From assembly GCF_000934725.1 (NCBI RefSeq), contig NZ_JYNS01000020.1, positions 1 to 59,558 on the forward strand: a stretch of 59,558 nt of DNA, in the 5' to 3' direction. Below are positions 8,883-18,777 of the stretch, in pieces. Every line of letters starts with the position of its first letter. The first letter of the stretch is position 1. Below the pieces are notes generated by a model that had not been told where the DNA came from, did not search any database, and saw only the letters and a list, made by a program, of their open reading frames with translations. A program made the translations under genes and the position numbers. This DNA is from Methyloterricola oryzae (lineage in GTDB: Bacteria; Pseudomonadota; Gammaproteobacteria; Methylococcales; Methylococcaceae).

Positions 8883-10004
8883 TTGGGGGCGAACTTGAGA
8901 GAGACGAAGCCTTTTCGGGTACTGTGCCTGGACGGAGGTGGTATGCGCGGCGCGTACCAGGCGGCGTACCTAGCCACCTACGGAGAGCGGGTTCAAAACA
9001 GCCAGAAGCTTGAGCAACCAATCGACGTTGGGACTGCGTTTGACCTGATCGTCGGCACCAGCACGGGCGGGATAGTCGCGTGCGGCTTGGTAGCCGGTGT
9101 GCCGCTGCTCGACATCCAGAACCTCTACTCCGAGGCCGGCAGCAAGATCTTCCCGATGCAGTGGGCAAGGCCGCTACCGGTGGTTGGCATGCTGGTGAAG
9201 GGGCTCGGCGTAGGTCTACGCAAGGGAGATGCGGCGCTTCGAAGCACGCTTGAAAGCACCCTGGGCGACAAGACGGTCAAGTCGGTGTACGACGAGCGCG
9301 GAATTGCGCTGGCCGTGCCGACGCTGGACATCAATCGCCATGCGGCCGTGGTCTTCAAGACGCAGCACCTCAAGCGACTGAACGGACGGGACAACGGCCG
9401 ATCCCTGGTCGACATCTGCATGGCCACCAGTGCAGCTCCGATCCTGCGGTCGATGGCTAGGCTAGACGAGCCTGGCGGCCAGGGCGCCAAGGCAACCTAT
9501 GTGGATGGCGGACTCTGGGCCAACAACCCCGGCCTCATCGGCATGATGGAGGCGATCGAGATCTTGAACGACCGCTGTGAACAGCGCCCGATCCACTTGT
9601 TCATGCTCGGCACCTTGCCGTCGCAAGGGGGCGAAGAGGTCAGCAACAGTTCTCTCCATCGCGGAGCTAGTGGATGGGGCTTCGGGCTTCGCGCCATCGC
9701 AGCCAGCCTGAACGCCCAGGCCGTTGGGTACGACTACCTCACATCCAAGATGGCTGAGATGCGGGGCGACGGAAGCTTCGCGTTTCGCCTGCCTGCGCAG
9801 TGCCCATCGAACGAACTGCGCGACTACCTGAAAAACATGGATGACGCGCGCCAAAAGGTGCTCAATGCGCTCGCACGTCAGGCCATCTCCGATGTCGACT
9901 TCGCGTGGGCATCGCGCGCGAAGGAACTGGAAGCCTTCCGTTCCGCCCTGGCCGAAGCCAGGCTTCAAACCACCGCCCAAGCAACGAGGGAGACAAATGG
10001 CTGA
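8883..10004 (+). CDS. capV: CBASS effector: patatin-like phospholipase CapV
   Basis: A 373-residue patatin-fold lipase. The glycine-rich oxyanion loop DGGGMRG is at 17-23, the nucleophile elbow GTSTG at 58-62 (Ser60), and the catalytic Asp208 in the DGG of [11 protein letters not shown]. CapV proteins degrade membrane phospholipids when a cyclic dinucleotide (3',3'-cGAMP in the best-known case) binds, and so kill the infected cell. No ATG is available; the start is TTG at 8883, or TTG at 8895, which has a GGGGG stretch upstream. The stop overlaps the CD-NTase start by eight bases. It is the first gene of a four-gene type II CBASS operon. Confidence 0.93.
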   Translation: MGANLRETKPFRVLCLDGGGMRGAYQAAYLATYGERVQNSQKLEQPIDVGTAFDLIVGTSTGGIVACGLVAGVPLLDIQNLYSEAGSKIFPMQWARPLPVVGMLVKGLGVGLRKGDAALRSTLESTLGDKTVKSVYDERGIALAVPTLDINRHAAVVFKTQHLKRLNGRDNGRSLVDICMATSAAPILRSMARLDEPGGQGAKATYVDGGLWANNPGLIGMMEAIEILNDRCEQRPIHLFMLGTLPSQGGEEVSNSSLHRGASGWGFGLRAIAASLNAQAVGYDYLTSKMAEMRGDGSFAFRLPAQCPSNELRDYLKNMDDARQKVLNALARQAISDVDFAWASRAKELEAFRSALAEARLQTTAQATRETNG

Positions 10005-11040
10005 TATCGACTGCCACAGCGAGATGAGGGGATTCCACCGGGACCAGGTCACGCTCTCGAACAAGCAGCAGGGCGAGATGCGTACGCGGCGTGACGCCGG
10101 GCGCACTCGCTTGGAGAACGGTCTGAATGAGGCCAAAAAACCTCAGCCTAAGGAAGTTCAATCGCAGGGGTCGTACCAGATGCGCACAATGGTCCAGGAC
10201 GATGACAACGACTACGACATCGACGACGGGGCATACTTCGCTTCGGATGACCTCAAGGATGACGCTGGCGTCGCGCTGACACCGCTGGCTGCTCGCCAGC
10301 GCGTTTGCGATGCCCTAGTGTGGGACGGTCGACTCAAGCAGGAGGCCACCGTGAAGCGCAACTGCGTTCGGCAGGTCTACGCCGCGGGCTACCACATCGA
10401 CATCCCGGTTTACCGCATCGTCACCACCAAAGATGAGAACGACGAGCCGGTGGAGCATTACGAACTGGCAAGCGGTGATGACTGGACGCGTTCCGACGCC
10501 CGGGCCGTGACCCGCTGGTTCAACGGCTTGGTGGGTGAACTGAACGCCGGCGAATCGGACGGTAGCCAGATGCGGCGCATCACCAAGTTGACCAAGAAGT
10601 TTGCGCGCCGCGCGGGCTGGAAGAACAAGACGACCAGCGGGATCTGCATCACCAAACTTGTTGTCGACCACTTCCATTACAGCGCGGATCGGGACGACAA
10701 GGCGTTGCGCGAAACGTGGAACGCCATCGAAAAGAAGCTCCAGAAATCCACCGAAATCGACCACCCGGTGCTCGACACCAAGCTCGCGCCGACTGGCGAC
10801 GATGCCGTCACGTTCTTCCACGATTGCTTGAGCAGTGCGCTCAAGACGCTCGAGGTGCTGGACAACTCAGATTGCACGCGCAAGCAGGTGCGCGAAGCGT
10901 GGGATGAGGTATTCGACACTGACTTCTTCAGTAGGCAACCAGACAACAACGGCGATGACGGTGGTGGCAAAGGTTCCGCCATGAAGGTCACGTCGGTTGA
11001 GACAGCTCGGCGCAATGATGGTGGCGGGAGGTTCGGCTGA
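9997..11040 (+). CDS. CBASS CD-NTase, DncV-like (clade A type)
   Basis: A 347-residue cyclic nucleotide synthase. The nucleotidyltransferase motif is GS at 58-59, then DYDIDDG at 72-78 giving metal-binding Asp74 and Asp76; the third Asp is Asp135 in HIDIP. The segments around GSYQ, DIDDG, HIDIPVY and the WxxSDxxxxxxWFN helix closely follow V. cholerae DncV, so a 3',3'-cGAMP-like product is likely. The ATG has a GAGGGAGA ribosome binding site. The C-terminus is a flexible Gly-rich tail ending in Gly, as expected for a substrate of Cap2 conjugation. It lies between capV and cap2. Confidence 0.93.
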   Translation: MADIDCHSEMRGFHRDQVTLSNKQQGEMRTRRDAGRTRLENGLNEAKKPQPKEVQSQGSYQMRTMVQDDDNDYDIDDGAYFASDDLKDDAGVALTPLAARQRVCDALVWDGRLKQEATVKRNCVRQVYAAGYHIDIPVYRIVTTKDENDEPVEHYELASGDDWTRSDARAVTRWFNGLVGELNAGESDGSQMRRITKLTKKFARRAGWKNKTTSGICITKLVVDHFHYSADRDDKALRETWNAIEKKLQKSTEIDHPVLDTKLAPTGDDAVTFFHDCLSSALKTLEVLDNSDCTRKQVREAWDEVFDTDFFSRQPDNNGDDGGGKGSAMKVTSVETARRNDGGGRFG

Positions 11041-11120
11041 GGACCGACGCAGAGCGCGACCAGATCGCAGGTGAGATCGAAGCCGGCCTCGAGCGATACC
11101 GCCCGGGGCAGTGGCAGCGG

Positions 11121-12746
11121 TTGGGCATGGACCAACTGAACAAGACCCACAAAGGTTTAGTGGCGGGTTGGCGGGTGGACATCCCCGCTGGATCGCTCGA
11201 ACTGCAAGAGGTCGACCACCTTGTGTTGGCGATCGACGTCGCGTTTCCGAACTCGCAGCCTCGGGTCTTCGCGCCCGCGGCGGGCAGCGACTACAGTTGG
11301 CCGCACGTAGAACAGGCCGGTTTGTTGTGCTTGCGGTCCAGCAAGAGCGCCGCACCGATCGCGGATCGGGTTGTGACGCACCTAAACGATGCAGAGGAAC
11401 TGCTCAACTTTCCTGAGACGAAGCGATGCCAAGAGTTCGAGAGGGAGTTCGCAGCTTATTGGGCGCATCGGGCTACGAACAGTTCCGACCAAGCTCGAGT
11501 GTGGAGCCTTGTCACGCCCGGCGGGGTGACACGCGAAGTGGCGTACTTCTTTGACGCGCGGTCCAATCGCCACGTGATAGCCGACGACAAGGAGGCGCTC
11601 AAGCGCTGGCTTCGCAACACAGGCGCCAATCCTGGTGACAAGCAGATCTACCCGACGTGGCTTTTCCGTCTGTCGCATCCGTGGACGCCGCGCGAGTTTC
11701 CGGAAACTGGCGACGAGATCACCAAGTTGCTGCCGCCGGACATGGTCCGCAAGTGCCTGGAGCCTGGGTTGCAGTCACCGTTCCTGTTCGAGGTCGACAC
11801 CAAGACCGGCACCGCATTCGCAGCGGTGGTGCTACAAGCCGCTGAGCGTCGTGAAGTGATGCGAGGGTTTCGGAACATCTCGAAGGTGCCGCCGGAACGC
11901 ATCGTCAACTCCTATGCAAAGCGGCCTGTCAAACGTTGCAAGGTCGCACGTGTCGACGGAGCATGGGTTCATGGTCGAGATCACGCTACGAGCTATGCGT
12001 CGGTTAAGAACCGCAAGGTGGCCGTCATCGGCTGCGGCGCGATTGGTGCGGCTTTGGCGTGTCTACTCGCACAAGCCGGCGTCGGCGAACAGATCCTCGT
12101 CGACGCCGACAGTCTGACCACGGCCAACGTTTCTCGGCATCCGCTGGGCATGTTCCACGTCGGCTTCAACAAGGCATCCAGGCTGCAAGAACACCTGCGG
12201 CGTGAGTTTCCCCACCTGACGTTTGACCATGCATATCAGCGCCGCTTCGAGTGGCTCGCCCCCAAGGAACTCGATCAGTTAGCCAGCGCCGATCTGATCA
12301 TCTCGGCTGGCATCGACTTCGATGGCGAAGCGGCTCTGGACCATTGGCGGCGGGGCCTGACGCGCCCGCCAGCACACCTCAGCACGTGGGCCGAGGCTTA
12401 CGCAGCCGCCGGTCATGCGGTCTTGCTCTACGGCAACGCGTCAATCATGGCGGGTTTCGACGGTGAAGAACGACCAAGTTTTCGTTTGACGGATTGGCCC
12501 GATGAAGCCGGGGCACTTATCATCGAGGCCGGATGCGGCAACACCTTTCAGCCGCATGGCGTGATCGATTTGCATCCTACTGTCGGCATGGCAGCCGGGT
12601 TGGCGCTCGACATGCTGCTGGCCAAGGTGCCAGCCTCGTGTCGTCGTGTGTGGATGGGTGACCCTGCCGTCGTTGAAGCCAATGGAGGCATCCTGCGGGA
12701 TACCTTCACCGACCGGCTGATGATGCGCGAGTTTGTCTGGCCATGA
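11121..12746 (+). CDS. cap2: CBASS Cap2, E2-E1 ubiquitin-transfer-like fusion
   Basis: At least 541 residues. The N-terminal E2-like domain has its active cysteine at Cys70 in QAGLLCL. The C-terminal ThiF/E1 domain has the adenylation loop VAVIGCGAIG at 300-309 and a candidate E1 cysteine at 472 (EAGCGN). Cap2 primes the CD-NTase by attaching its C-terminus to targets. TTG at 11121 and ATG at 11127 are the only conventional starts, but the same frame is open back to 11019 and reads as plausible E2 sequence; a CTG at 11037 lies five bases after GGGAGG and overlaps the CD-NTase stop, so the real protein may be 28 residues longer. It overlaps cap3 by four bases. Confidence 0.92.
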   Translation: MGMDQLNKTHKGLVAGWRVDIPAGSLELQEVDHLVLAIDVAFPNSQPRVFAPAAGSDYSWPHVEQAGLLCLRSSKSAAPIADRVVTHLNDAEELLNFPETKRCQEFEREFAAYWAHRATNSSDQARVWSLVTPGGVTREVAYFFDARSNRHVIADDKEALKRWLRNTGANPGDKQIYPTWLFRLSHPWTPREFPETGDEITKLLPPDMVRKCLEPGLQSPFLFEVDTKTGTAFAAVVLQAAERREVMRGFRNISKVPPERIVNSYAKRPVKRCKVARVDGAWVHGRDHATSYASVKNRKVAVIGCGAIGAALACLLAQAGVGEQILVDADSLTTANVSRHPLGMFHVGFNKASRLQEHLRREFPHLTFDHAYQRRFEWLAPKELDQLASADLIISAGIDFDGEAALDHWRRGLTRPPAHLSTWAEAYAAAGHAVLLYGNASIMAGFDGEERPSFRLTDWPDEAGALIIEAGCGNTFQPHGVIDLHPTVGMAAGLALDMLLAKVPASCRRVWMGDPAVVEANGGILRDTFTDRLMMREFVWP

Positions 12747-13276
12747 TCTGTTCGTTGGCAAAGTCGATGCCGAGGTATTCGGTCCTTGGTCACCTCGACG
12801 ATGTCCATCAGGCGCTGTTGATCACCCGACCGGCATTGCAGCATTTGGGTCGGCACCGCCAGTCGACACCCTGGGCTACTGAAGCCGGTGGCCAGTTGTT
12901 TGGCACGATCAACGCGGCGCAAGTTTGTGTGATCGAAGCGTCCGGCCCTTACGCTGGCGACGAGCGATCCAGATACCGCTATCGCTCCAACCCGGCAGCT
13001 GCCCAGCGCGCCATCGATGACCGCCACGGTAAGGGGTTGCTGTACCTGGGTGAATGGCACACCCACGCAGAAGACCACCCGAGCGCCTCGGACCTGGATG
13101 ACGACGCCATGGACCGCTTGATCTCCAGTTCGCAGCTGAATAGCGATTCGCTGCTGATGATGATCGTCGGGCGTGCACGTGGCGCTGCCGGTTTGGCAGT
13201 GTGGTGTGTCTCCGGCAAGAATATGCGCCAATGGAGTCTCAGCGAGAGTTCAGAATCCATTCTTGTAAGCAAGTAA
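12743..13276 (+). CDS. cap3: CBASS Cap3, JAMM/MPN isopeptidase
   Basis: A 177-residue JAMM-fold metalloprotease. The zinc site is complete: Glu47 in TEAGGQLFG and EWHTH...D, with His106, His108 and Asp117. In type II CBASS, Cap3 removes the CD-NTase from the conjugates made by Cap2 and so keeps signalling in check. Its ATG overlaps the cap2 stop (ATGA), typical of translational coupling. It is the last gene of the operon. Confidence 0.93.
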   Translation: MICSLAKSMPRYSVLGHLDDVHQALLITRPALQHLGRHRQSTPWATEAGGQLFGTINAAQVCVIEASGPYAGDERSRYRYRSNPAAAQRAIDDRHGKGLLYLGEWHTHAEDHPSASDLDDDAMDRLISSSQLNSDSLLMMIVGRARGAAGLAVWCVSGKNMRQWSLSESSESILVSK

Positions 13277-13419
13277 GAGCCGCAACATGACCCCAGGAGG
13301 TTGCTCATGGCATGCAATGTCATCGTTCACCTACGGCTATACGGCAGTTAACCGGCAAATTGCGGCCTGTTTTTTTGCCAGAGTTCCAAAGTCTGCTTTG
13401 GCCGAGGATATGGCGACCC

Positions 13420-13545
13420 CGGATGAGAATCGAACGTCAGCTGCCTGGGTAAAACAGCCATTTCGCACCGGGATGGCCGCTGACGTCTGCATTGCTGTCG
13501 TCCCTGACCTCAACTTCGGCGCCGACCCATCGGCCAAACTTGCCA
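13420..13545 (+). repeat. Dispersed ~150-bp repeat, copy 1
   Basis: Clearly similar to 58428-58570 (same orientation) and to the reverse complement of 56284-56462. The best-conserved core is GGGATGGCCGCTGA, then TCTGC, TTGCTGTCGTCCCTGA and GCCGACCCATCG. All reading frames are interrupted differently in the three copies, so it is non-coding or a decayed gene end. Confidence 0.75.
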
Positions 13546-13770
13546 TCCGACCCTCGATCTCAGTTCCACTCCAGCAACCGCTTTGTGGAATGCCGCTCGA
13601 CGGAGGCCGCACACCAGCATCGGCCGTTACTACTTCATCTTCATCCAGCCCCAGTATTCACTATCACCGATTGAAGTTGTCGATACATACGTGGCTATAC
13701 TTGGAACAGTTCGTAGCCGCTTTGGACGGAAATAAGTGCCTCGCCATAAATACGCTTGTGACAAATGCGA

Positions 13771-13788
13771 CTTCGTAACCGTACGAAG
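13771..13788. promoter_or_regulatory. Perfect inverted repeat upstream of the helicase operon
   Basis: CTTCGTA, a four-base ACCG spacer, then TACGAAG, about 100 bases upstream of the start at 13891. It could be an operator or a small hairpin; no dedicated regulator is encoded next to it. Confidence 0.3.
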
Positions 13789-13890
13789 TTTATGAGGTAA
13801 ACGGTCAAAGAACTTTATGCGAGCCATTTACCAGAACCAGATTTGGTGGAGCGGATTCATTACAAGGGCATTAACCTCTGAATATAATAG

Positions 13891-16800
13891 ATGGATATCA
13901 AACTCTTAAAAAAAACGGGTGTCCCACCGGCTGAAGTCACGGCTCACAAACAGATTCAGAATGAACTAAGTAGCACTCCATTCAGTAATGGGTGGCGAGG
14001 TTATGCATCTTTCTCTATCGCCCGTAGAGGGAGCGGTGCTGGTGATGATGACTTTGATTTGGTACTGGTTACACATACAAATATTGTGGTAATCGAACTT
14101 AAGAACTGGTACTGCAAGCTTGTCGAGTCAGACGGTCAAACGTGGTATCGCAACGATGGGAAGAATGACACCTCACCCGTCCTAAAGGCCAATCTGAACG
14201 CAAAAAAACTTGCGAGTCTGATGAAACAGAAGCTTGGGGCGGAGCGTACTCCTTTCATCATGGCTTATGTGGTGATGCACGGGGCTGTTGATGAAATGAG
14301 GTTGACCGACGACGAGAAGCGCTCGGTGCTGGATATGTCGGAGTTCCTCACGTGGCGATTCCATGATTGTTACAAGAATTACTTCAAGGGAAAACCGAAG
14401 TTCAATCCATTAATCTGCCTTAAGGATTACGATGAATTCTTCGAAGGCCAAGTCTTTAAGCCAAAGGAGTACTTCATAGACGGGTTCCGGCCGGAAACGA
14501 ATGCGATATTCGAGCACCCGAAGAAGCTATACAGTGAGTTCAAGGCATATGCAAAAGACGACCCAACAACACTGGCGCTGCTGCGACAATGGGACTTTTC
14601 AGCATTGGGACTTGAACTTATCGGTGAGAAGGACCGTTCCTTCATTGGTCTGCGGGAGCAGCGAGTATTCGAATACGTGGCTGACCGCAATGATGAACTA
14701 TCACTCAGCCTCCTCCGTCCGGTCACCAGAAAAGGACCATATGATGTAACCCTTGATTTCTCAGAGCTATTCTTCCTACCTAAAAACGTCACCCGACTCG
14801 CAGAGTTCACCCACAGCGCGCTTCCGAAGCTCTCCTCAGAGGACCGAATAACTCTGGTAAAAGCATTACTTAGTAGGTTTGCAGATTTGCACGACCTCCG
14901 CGTCGCCCATCGGGATGTCGGAGATCACAGCTTATGGATCGACCGCCCAAAGGTGATGATATCTGGTTTCCCGTCGGCCTATTACCCAGAGCTGAAAACT
15001 GTTGGCTCTTTCCGCGACAAGGTCAAGGTCGAACAATCGTCACTCCCGGAAGATGGAACAGATAACAAAGGGGTAACCCCCTATCGTCGCGACGTATTTA
15101 TGCTGGGTGTATTGGCGTACCTGATACTCTTCGGCGAAAAGCCACCAAAAGTATCTGGCATTTATGAATGGGCACCCCGTGCAGATGATCCTTATGACGG
15201 TGCAGCCGACAAACTCCTTGAGCGAGCGCTAAGCCGCGATGCTGCCTCACGGTTTCAAGATGCCAGAGAGATGCTTGAGGCGCTGAATGCCGTCATAGGT
15301 AAAAGAGATCCTGACATTATCGATATTGCCACTTTTGAGGCATTCAAGGCGACAACAAAAGAACGTGATTACGACGAAACAGAAAAGTTCGTCGATACGG
15401 AGGAGCATTCCTGTTTTCGCTCCGATGAGAACGACACATCGAGGCTCGTCAAGGTCTGGTACGGTGTCGAGCCGGATAACAAAAGGCCAGATTGGACGCT
15501 TCGATTGTTGTCGTTCTTAGAACGTGCCAGAACGATCAAGGGTTGTGGCATTCCCGGTCTTCCTAAGGTAGTCGACTTCGGTCTTTCGAGACGCAGTCTT
15601 CTGGTCGTTCTAGATTGGGTCGAAGGCCTAACGTTGTCAGTGTGGTTGGCTCGTAATCCCTCATTCGAGCAACGCATAGGCCTCGCGCAGTCTCTGACGG
15701 ATACCCTTCAGCGATTACACGCTATCGAACTTCCGCACGGCGACATACACCCGCAGAACATCGTTGTTAAGGCTGATGGCTCAGCTGTCCTCATTGACGC
15801 GCTCGACTTCCGTGTAAACGCAGACGACCTTTACACCACTGCATATCTTCCAGATAACTATAAATCCCTCACCGCGTTTGAACGGGACAGATTCAGCCTA
15901 GCTGCTGTGCTAACGGAAGTTGTCGGTTCGACTCGTGAGAAACCTGAACAAGGCGGATACCCGATTCCACGTGTGTACGAGGAGCTTGCCAATCTACTGT
16001 CAACGCAGACTCTCTCGACACTTGACCCATTGGCTAAATCCTTGAAGACTGAGGGCGAGACGGAGGGAAAAGATATTCCTGAGTTCACTGTGGTAGTCAA
16101 GAATTTGGCCTACTACGGGGTTCCCGCCTGCCAGCTGCGTAACGACAACGGTGTGTTCCATGTCTCCGCTCAGCAAGACAGAAAGGCCGCGTGGGCAATG
16201 CGCTTCTGGATCACGGGCATTGGTCGCCAAATATCGTTTGTATGGAAGCTGACTGAGGAAGCGGCTGAGTCCCTCAAGGTATCAAGCGTGCCGCAAAGTC
16301 AGCTCCTGCGGTCGCAAGTGATGCGCGATGCAGCGATCCGAATGCGAGTAAACATCGTTGATGGCTCGGCTGTAGATGTCAATGACCTAGCTCTATTCCT
16401 TCTCCAAGACGAACGGATCAAGCGAAAACTACCGGTCGAAGCCACAGAAGGCGACCCGGTGCAAACGATGCCAGACGAAGAACTGGTTGAAGCTTATTCA
16501 CTAGACGACGAAGCCGAAACGGTTACATGTGAACCAAAAGTCCGAGTTCCGGAACTCTGGCAGGCGTTGCTCGACGCAGAAGAGGAGGCGTTCGTCACCG
16601 TGACAGTCGCTGGCGATGTTCGGAATAGCCCATATCGCAATGGCCAAGTATTGGTCCCGTATCATGCAGACCTTGGCGTCATTGACTATGAGATATCCGA
16701 CACAGTTGTCGTCCAGAGCCAGACCCCGGAGGGAGTTTGGAAAGACTGCGGTCACTTGAACCTCAGAGATACAACCTTTGGACAACTAGCCGAGCTAGCT

Positions 16801-18777
16801 ATCCACCCAAATCTGAGGGCTAACTTTCGAATCGGCAATAAGTTACGTTTCGTCAGTACCCGTGAGAAGGGCTCATTCACACGGCGCCGGTTTGCTGCGG
16901 AGCGGATTCTTGAGGACAAGGCAGTCATTCCTAATCTTATCAAGTACTTCGAGCGAGACGAGGCTGCTCGGTTGCTTCCAATTACTTACTCGATGCCTAC
17001 GGACGCAGAGCTTGATATCTATTCCGAAGGTGATAAAAAGCTTAATCCAAGCCAGAAGGAAGCATTCCGGCGCGTCCTTGGGAATGGCCCTATCAGCTTG
17101 TTACAGGGGCCACCTGGAACAGGGAAAACTTCATTTATCGCCGCCCTTGTCCATTATCTGATGACAAAGGACCATGCCCGGCGAATTCTGCTAGTCAGCC
17201 AGGCACACGAAGCGGTAAACAACGCACTCGAAAAGAGTCTAGAGTTATGCCGAAGCAAGGGTATTGACTTCAATGCGGTCCGGTTGGGTGCCGAGTCGGC
17301 CGCCTCTGATGCCATTCGACACCTGCATGCTTCGTCCATTGAGCAGAGCTACAGAGAGCGCTTCAAAGCCGAGCAAAAGGAACGAATCGTCGAGTTAGCT
17401 TCAATACTTGGCCTTCCCAAAGGCCTAGCGTCGGAGTTTGTCGATCTCCATCTGAGACTTGGAATGCTCAGCGAAAAGATTAGCAAGCTCCAAGAACGTA
17501 CTGGAACGGAAGACGACCGAACAGTCGCATCACTTGATGCCCGTGTCCGAGCTTTGTCCGAAACCTTTTTCGATATCGCGCGTGATGTGTACGATTTTTC
17601 CGAGGAGGTGCCTCCCGGTGAGGTGGTCGAAGCAATCCAGCAGCGGCTAGTCGAGCAGTATGAGGTTCGGTCGAAGGACGCGATTCAACGGCTTCGCAAA
17701 TTGCTACGTTTATCTGAAGAGTGGTTGGGCGCTCTTGGTTCACCGGACGCGAACTTTGCTGAATTTCTGGGGAAATCACGCACGGTGGTTGCAGGGACGC
17801 TCGTTGGCATCGGCTACCGTGGAGCGGGCGTGGTTCAGAATATCTTTGACTGGGTCATCATTGACGAGGCAGGTCGAGCAGCACCAAGCGAATTGGCCGT
17901 TGCGATGCAGGCAGGGCATCGTATCCTCCTGGTGGGAGATCATCTTCAACTCCCGCCGACATTCGCGGAAGAGGTCAAGAAATCCATTAAACAACGATTT
18001 TCCGTTGGCAATGAATCACCACTGTTTGGCAGCGACTTCGAGCGCATTTTCGGTTCGGACTATGGCATAAAGGTTGGCACGACACTACTTAGTCAATACC
18101 GTATGGCCCCTGACATCGGTGAAGTGGTCTCGGATTGCTTTTACGGAGGAAGACTCGAAACCGGTCGAGGCGGTCCGCCCGAGTACTATGACCTCCTTCC
18201 TGAGCATTTATCAAAACAGGTTCATTGGCTTGATACCTCGTCGCTCGGTGACCGTGGCCTAGAACAGAGTTCCGAGGACGACAAGAACAAATGGAATCAG
18301 GCGGAAGCACGAGTTGTCATGGAACTGCTGCGACAGATTGTCGAATCTGAGGAATTTATGATCTTTCTGGAGGAAGACCTCCTGCCCCAAGAACTGCCTA
18401 TCGGTATCATCTGCATGTACGAAAAGCAGCGTGAACTCATCGATCAGATGAAAGCTGAGGCAACCTGGTTGGGTAATGCACGGCGACTCGTGAAGGTCGA
18501 TACGGTTGACAGCTATCAGGGCAAAGAGAACCGAATCGTCATTCTCTCGACTGTTCGCAATAACCGGCGCTTGCTTCCGGGTTTCCTGAAAAGTCCAAAT
18601 CGCATCAATGTCGCCCTGTCTCGAGCAATGGAGCGCTTATTTATCGTTGGCGCTGCCAAGATGTGGAGGGGCCGGAACTCGGCCCTACCACTTGGCACTG
18701 TACTCACAAAAATTGATGCGATGGCCTCTCAGGGGCGTGCCAGTATCCAGCCGGCAGATCAATTTCTAGGGAATTAG
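13891..18777 (+). CDS. NERD-pseudokinase-kinase-SF1 helicase fusion (Mokosh MkoA-like)
   Basis: A 1628-residue multidomain protein. The NERD nuclease-like domain is at about 10-200 (FDLVLV with Asp55, IELKNW with Glu69 and Lys71). The first kinase-like domain is at about 250-465, with HRD at 340-342 but the downstream Asn replaced by Ser and the DFG aspartate by Ser (MISGF), so it is a probable pseudokinase. The second, at about 500-700, has an intact HGDIHPQN loop (Asp618) and an LIDA metal site. The C-terminal UPF1/DNA2-type (COG1112) helicase has Walker A GPPGTGKT at 1074-1081, DEAG at 1325-1328 and motif VI NRINVALSRA near 1570. Kinase plus COG1112 helicase is the layout of type I Mokosh phage defence. 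The partner gene begins at the next base after the stop. Confidence 0.85.
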   Translation: MDIKLLKKTGVPPAEVTAHKQIQNELSSTPFSNGWRGYASFSIARRGSGAGDDDFDLVLVTHTNIVVIELKNWYCKLVESDGQTWYRNDGKNDTSPVLKANLNAKKLASLMKQKLGAERTPFIMAYVVMHGAVDEMRLTDDEKRSVLDMSEFLTWRFHDCYKNYFKGKPKFNPLICLKDYDEFFEGQVFKPKEYFIDGFRPETNAIFEHPKKLYSEFKAYAKDDPTTLALLRQWDFSALGLELIGEKDRSFIGLREQRVFEYVADRNDELSLSLLRPVTRKGPYDVTLDFSELFFLPKNVTRLAEFTHSALPKLSSEDRITLVKALLSRFADLHDLRVAHRDVGDHSLWIDRPKVMISGFPSAYYPELKTVGSFRDKVKVEQSSLPEDGTDNKGVTPYRRDVFMLGVLAYLILFGEKPPKVSGIYEWAPRADDPYDGAADKLLERALSRDAASRFQDAREMLEALNAVIGKRDPDIIDIATFEAFKATTKERDYDETEKFVDTEEHSCFRSDENDTSRLVKVWYGVEPDNKRPDWTLRLLSFLERARTIKGCGIPGLPKVVDFGLSRRSLLVVLDWVEGLTLSVWLARNPSFEQRIGLAQSLTDTLQRLHAIELPHGDIHPQNIVVKADGSAVLIDALDFRVNADDLYTTAYLPDNYKSLTAFERDRFSLAAVLTEVVGSTREKPEQGGYPIPRVYEELANLLSTQTLSTLDPLAKSLKTEGETEGKDIPEFTVVVKNLAYYGVPACQLRNDNGVFHVSAQQDRKAAWAMRFWITGIGRQISFVWKLTEEAAESLKVSSVPQSQLLRSQVMRDAAIRMRVNIVDGSAVDVNDLALFLLQDERIKRKLPVEATEGDPVQTMPDEELVEAYSLDDEAETVTCEPKVRVPELWQALLDAEEEAFVTVTVAGDVRNSPYRNGQVLVPYHADLGVIDYEISDTVVVQSQTPEGVWKDCGHLNLRDTTFGQLAELAIHPNLRANFRIGNKLRFVSTREKGSFTRRRFAAERILEDKAVIPNLIKYFERDEAARLLPITYSMPTDAELDIYSEGDKKLNPSQKEAFRRVLGNGPISLLQGPPGTGKTSFIAALVHYLMTKDHARRILLVSQAHEAVNNALEKSLELCRSKGIDFNAVRLGAESAASDAIRHLHASSIEQSYRERFKAEQKERIVELASILGLPKGLASEFVDLHLRLGMLSEKISKLQERTGTEDDRTVASLDARVRALSETFFDIARDVYDFSEEVPPGEVVEAIQQRLVEQYEVRSKDAIQRLRKLLRLSEEWLGALGSPDANFAEFLGKSRTVVAGTLVGIGYRGAGVVQNIFDWVIIDEAGRAAPSELAVAMQAGHRILLVGDHLQLPPTFAEEVKKSIKQRFSVGNESPLFGSDFERIFGSDYGIKVGTTLLSQYRMAPDIGEVVSDCFYGGRLETGRGGPPEYYDLLPEHLSKQVHWLDTSSLGDRGLEQSSEDDKNKWNQAEARVVMELLRQIVESEEFMIFLEEDLLPQELPIGIICMYEKQRELIDQMKAEATWLGNARRLVKVDTVDSYQGKENRIVILSTVRNNRRLLPGFLKSPNRINVALSRAMERLFIVGAAKMWRGRNSALPLGTVLTKIDAMASQGRASIQPADQFLGN

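Larger units (their letters stand above)
13277..13890 (+). other. Spacer between CBASS and the helicase module
   Basis: About 610 bases between two defence operons. Its centre carries one copy of the dispersed repeat described separately (13420-13545). The right half is AT-rich, includes a perfect short inverted repeat, and presumably holds the promoter of the downstream operon. The 163-codon frame running through it follows the repeat and is not considered a gene. Confidence 0.5.

Noticed and set aside
13287-13778. 163-codon ORF between CBASS and the helicase module
   Set aside because: It runs through dispersed repeat copy 1, where the other copies are interrupted; no ribosome binding site or coherent domain.
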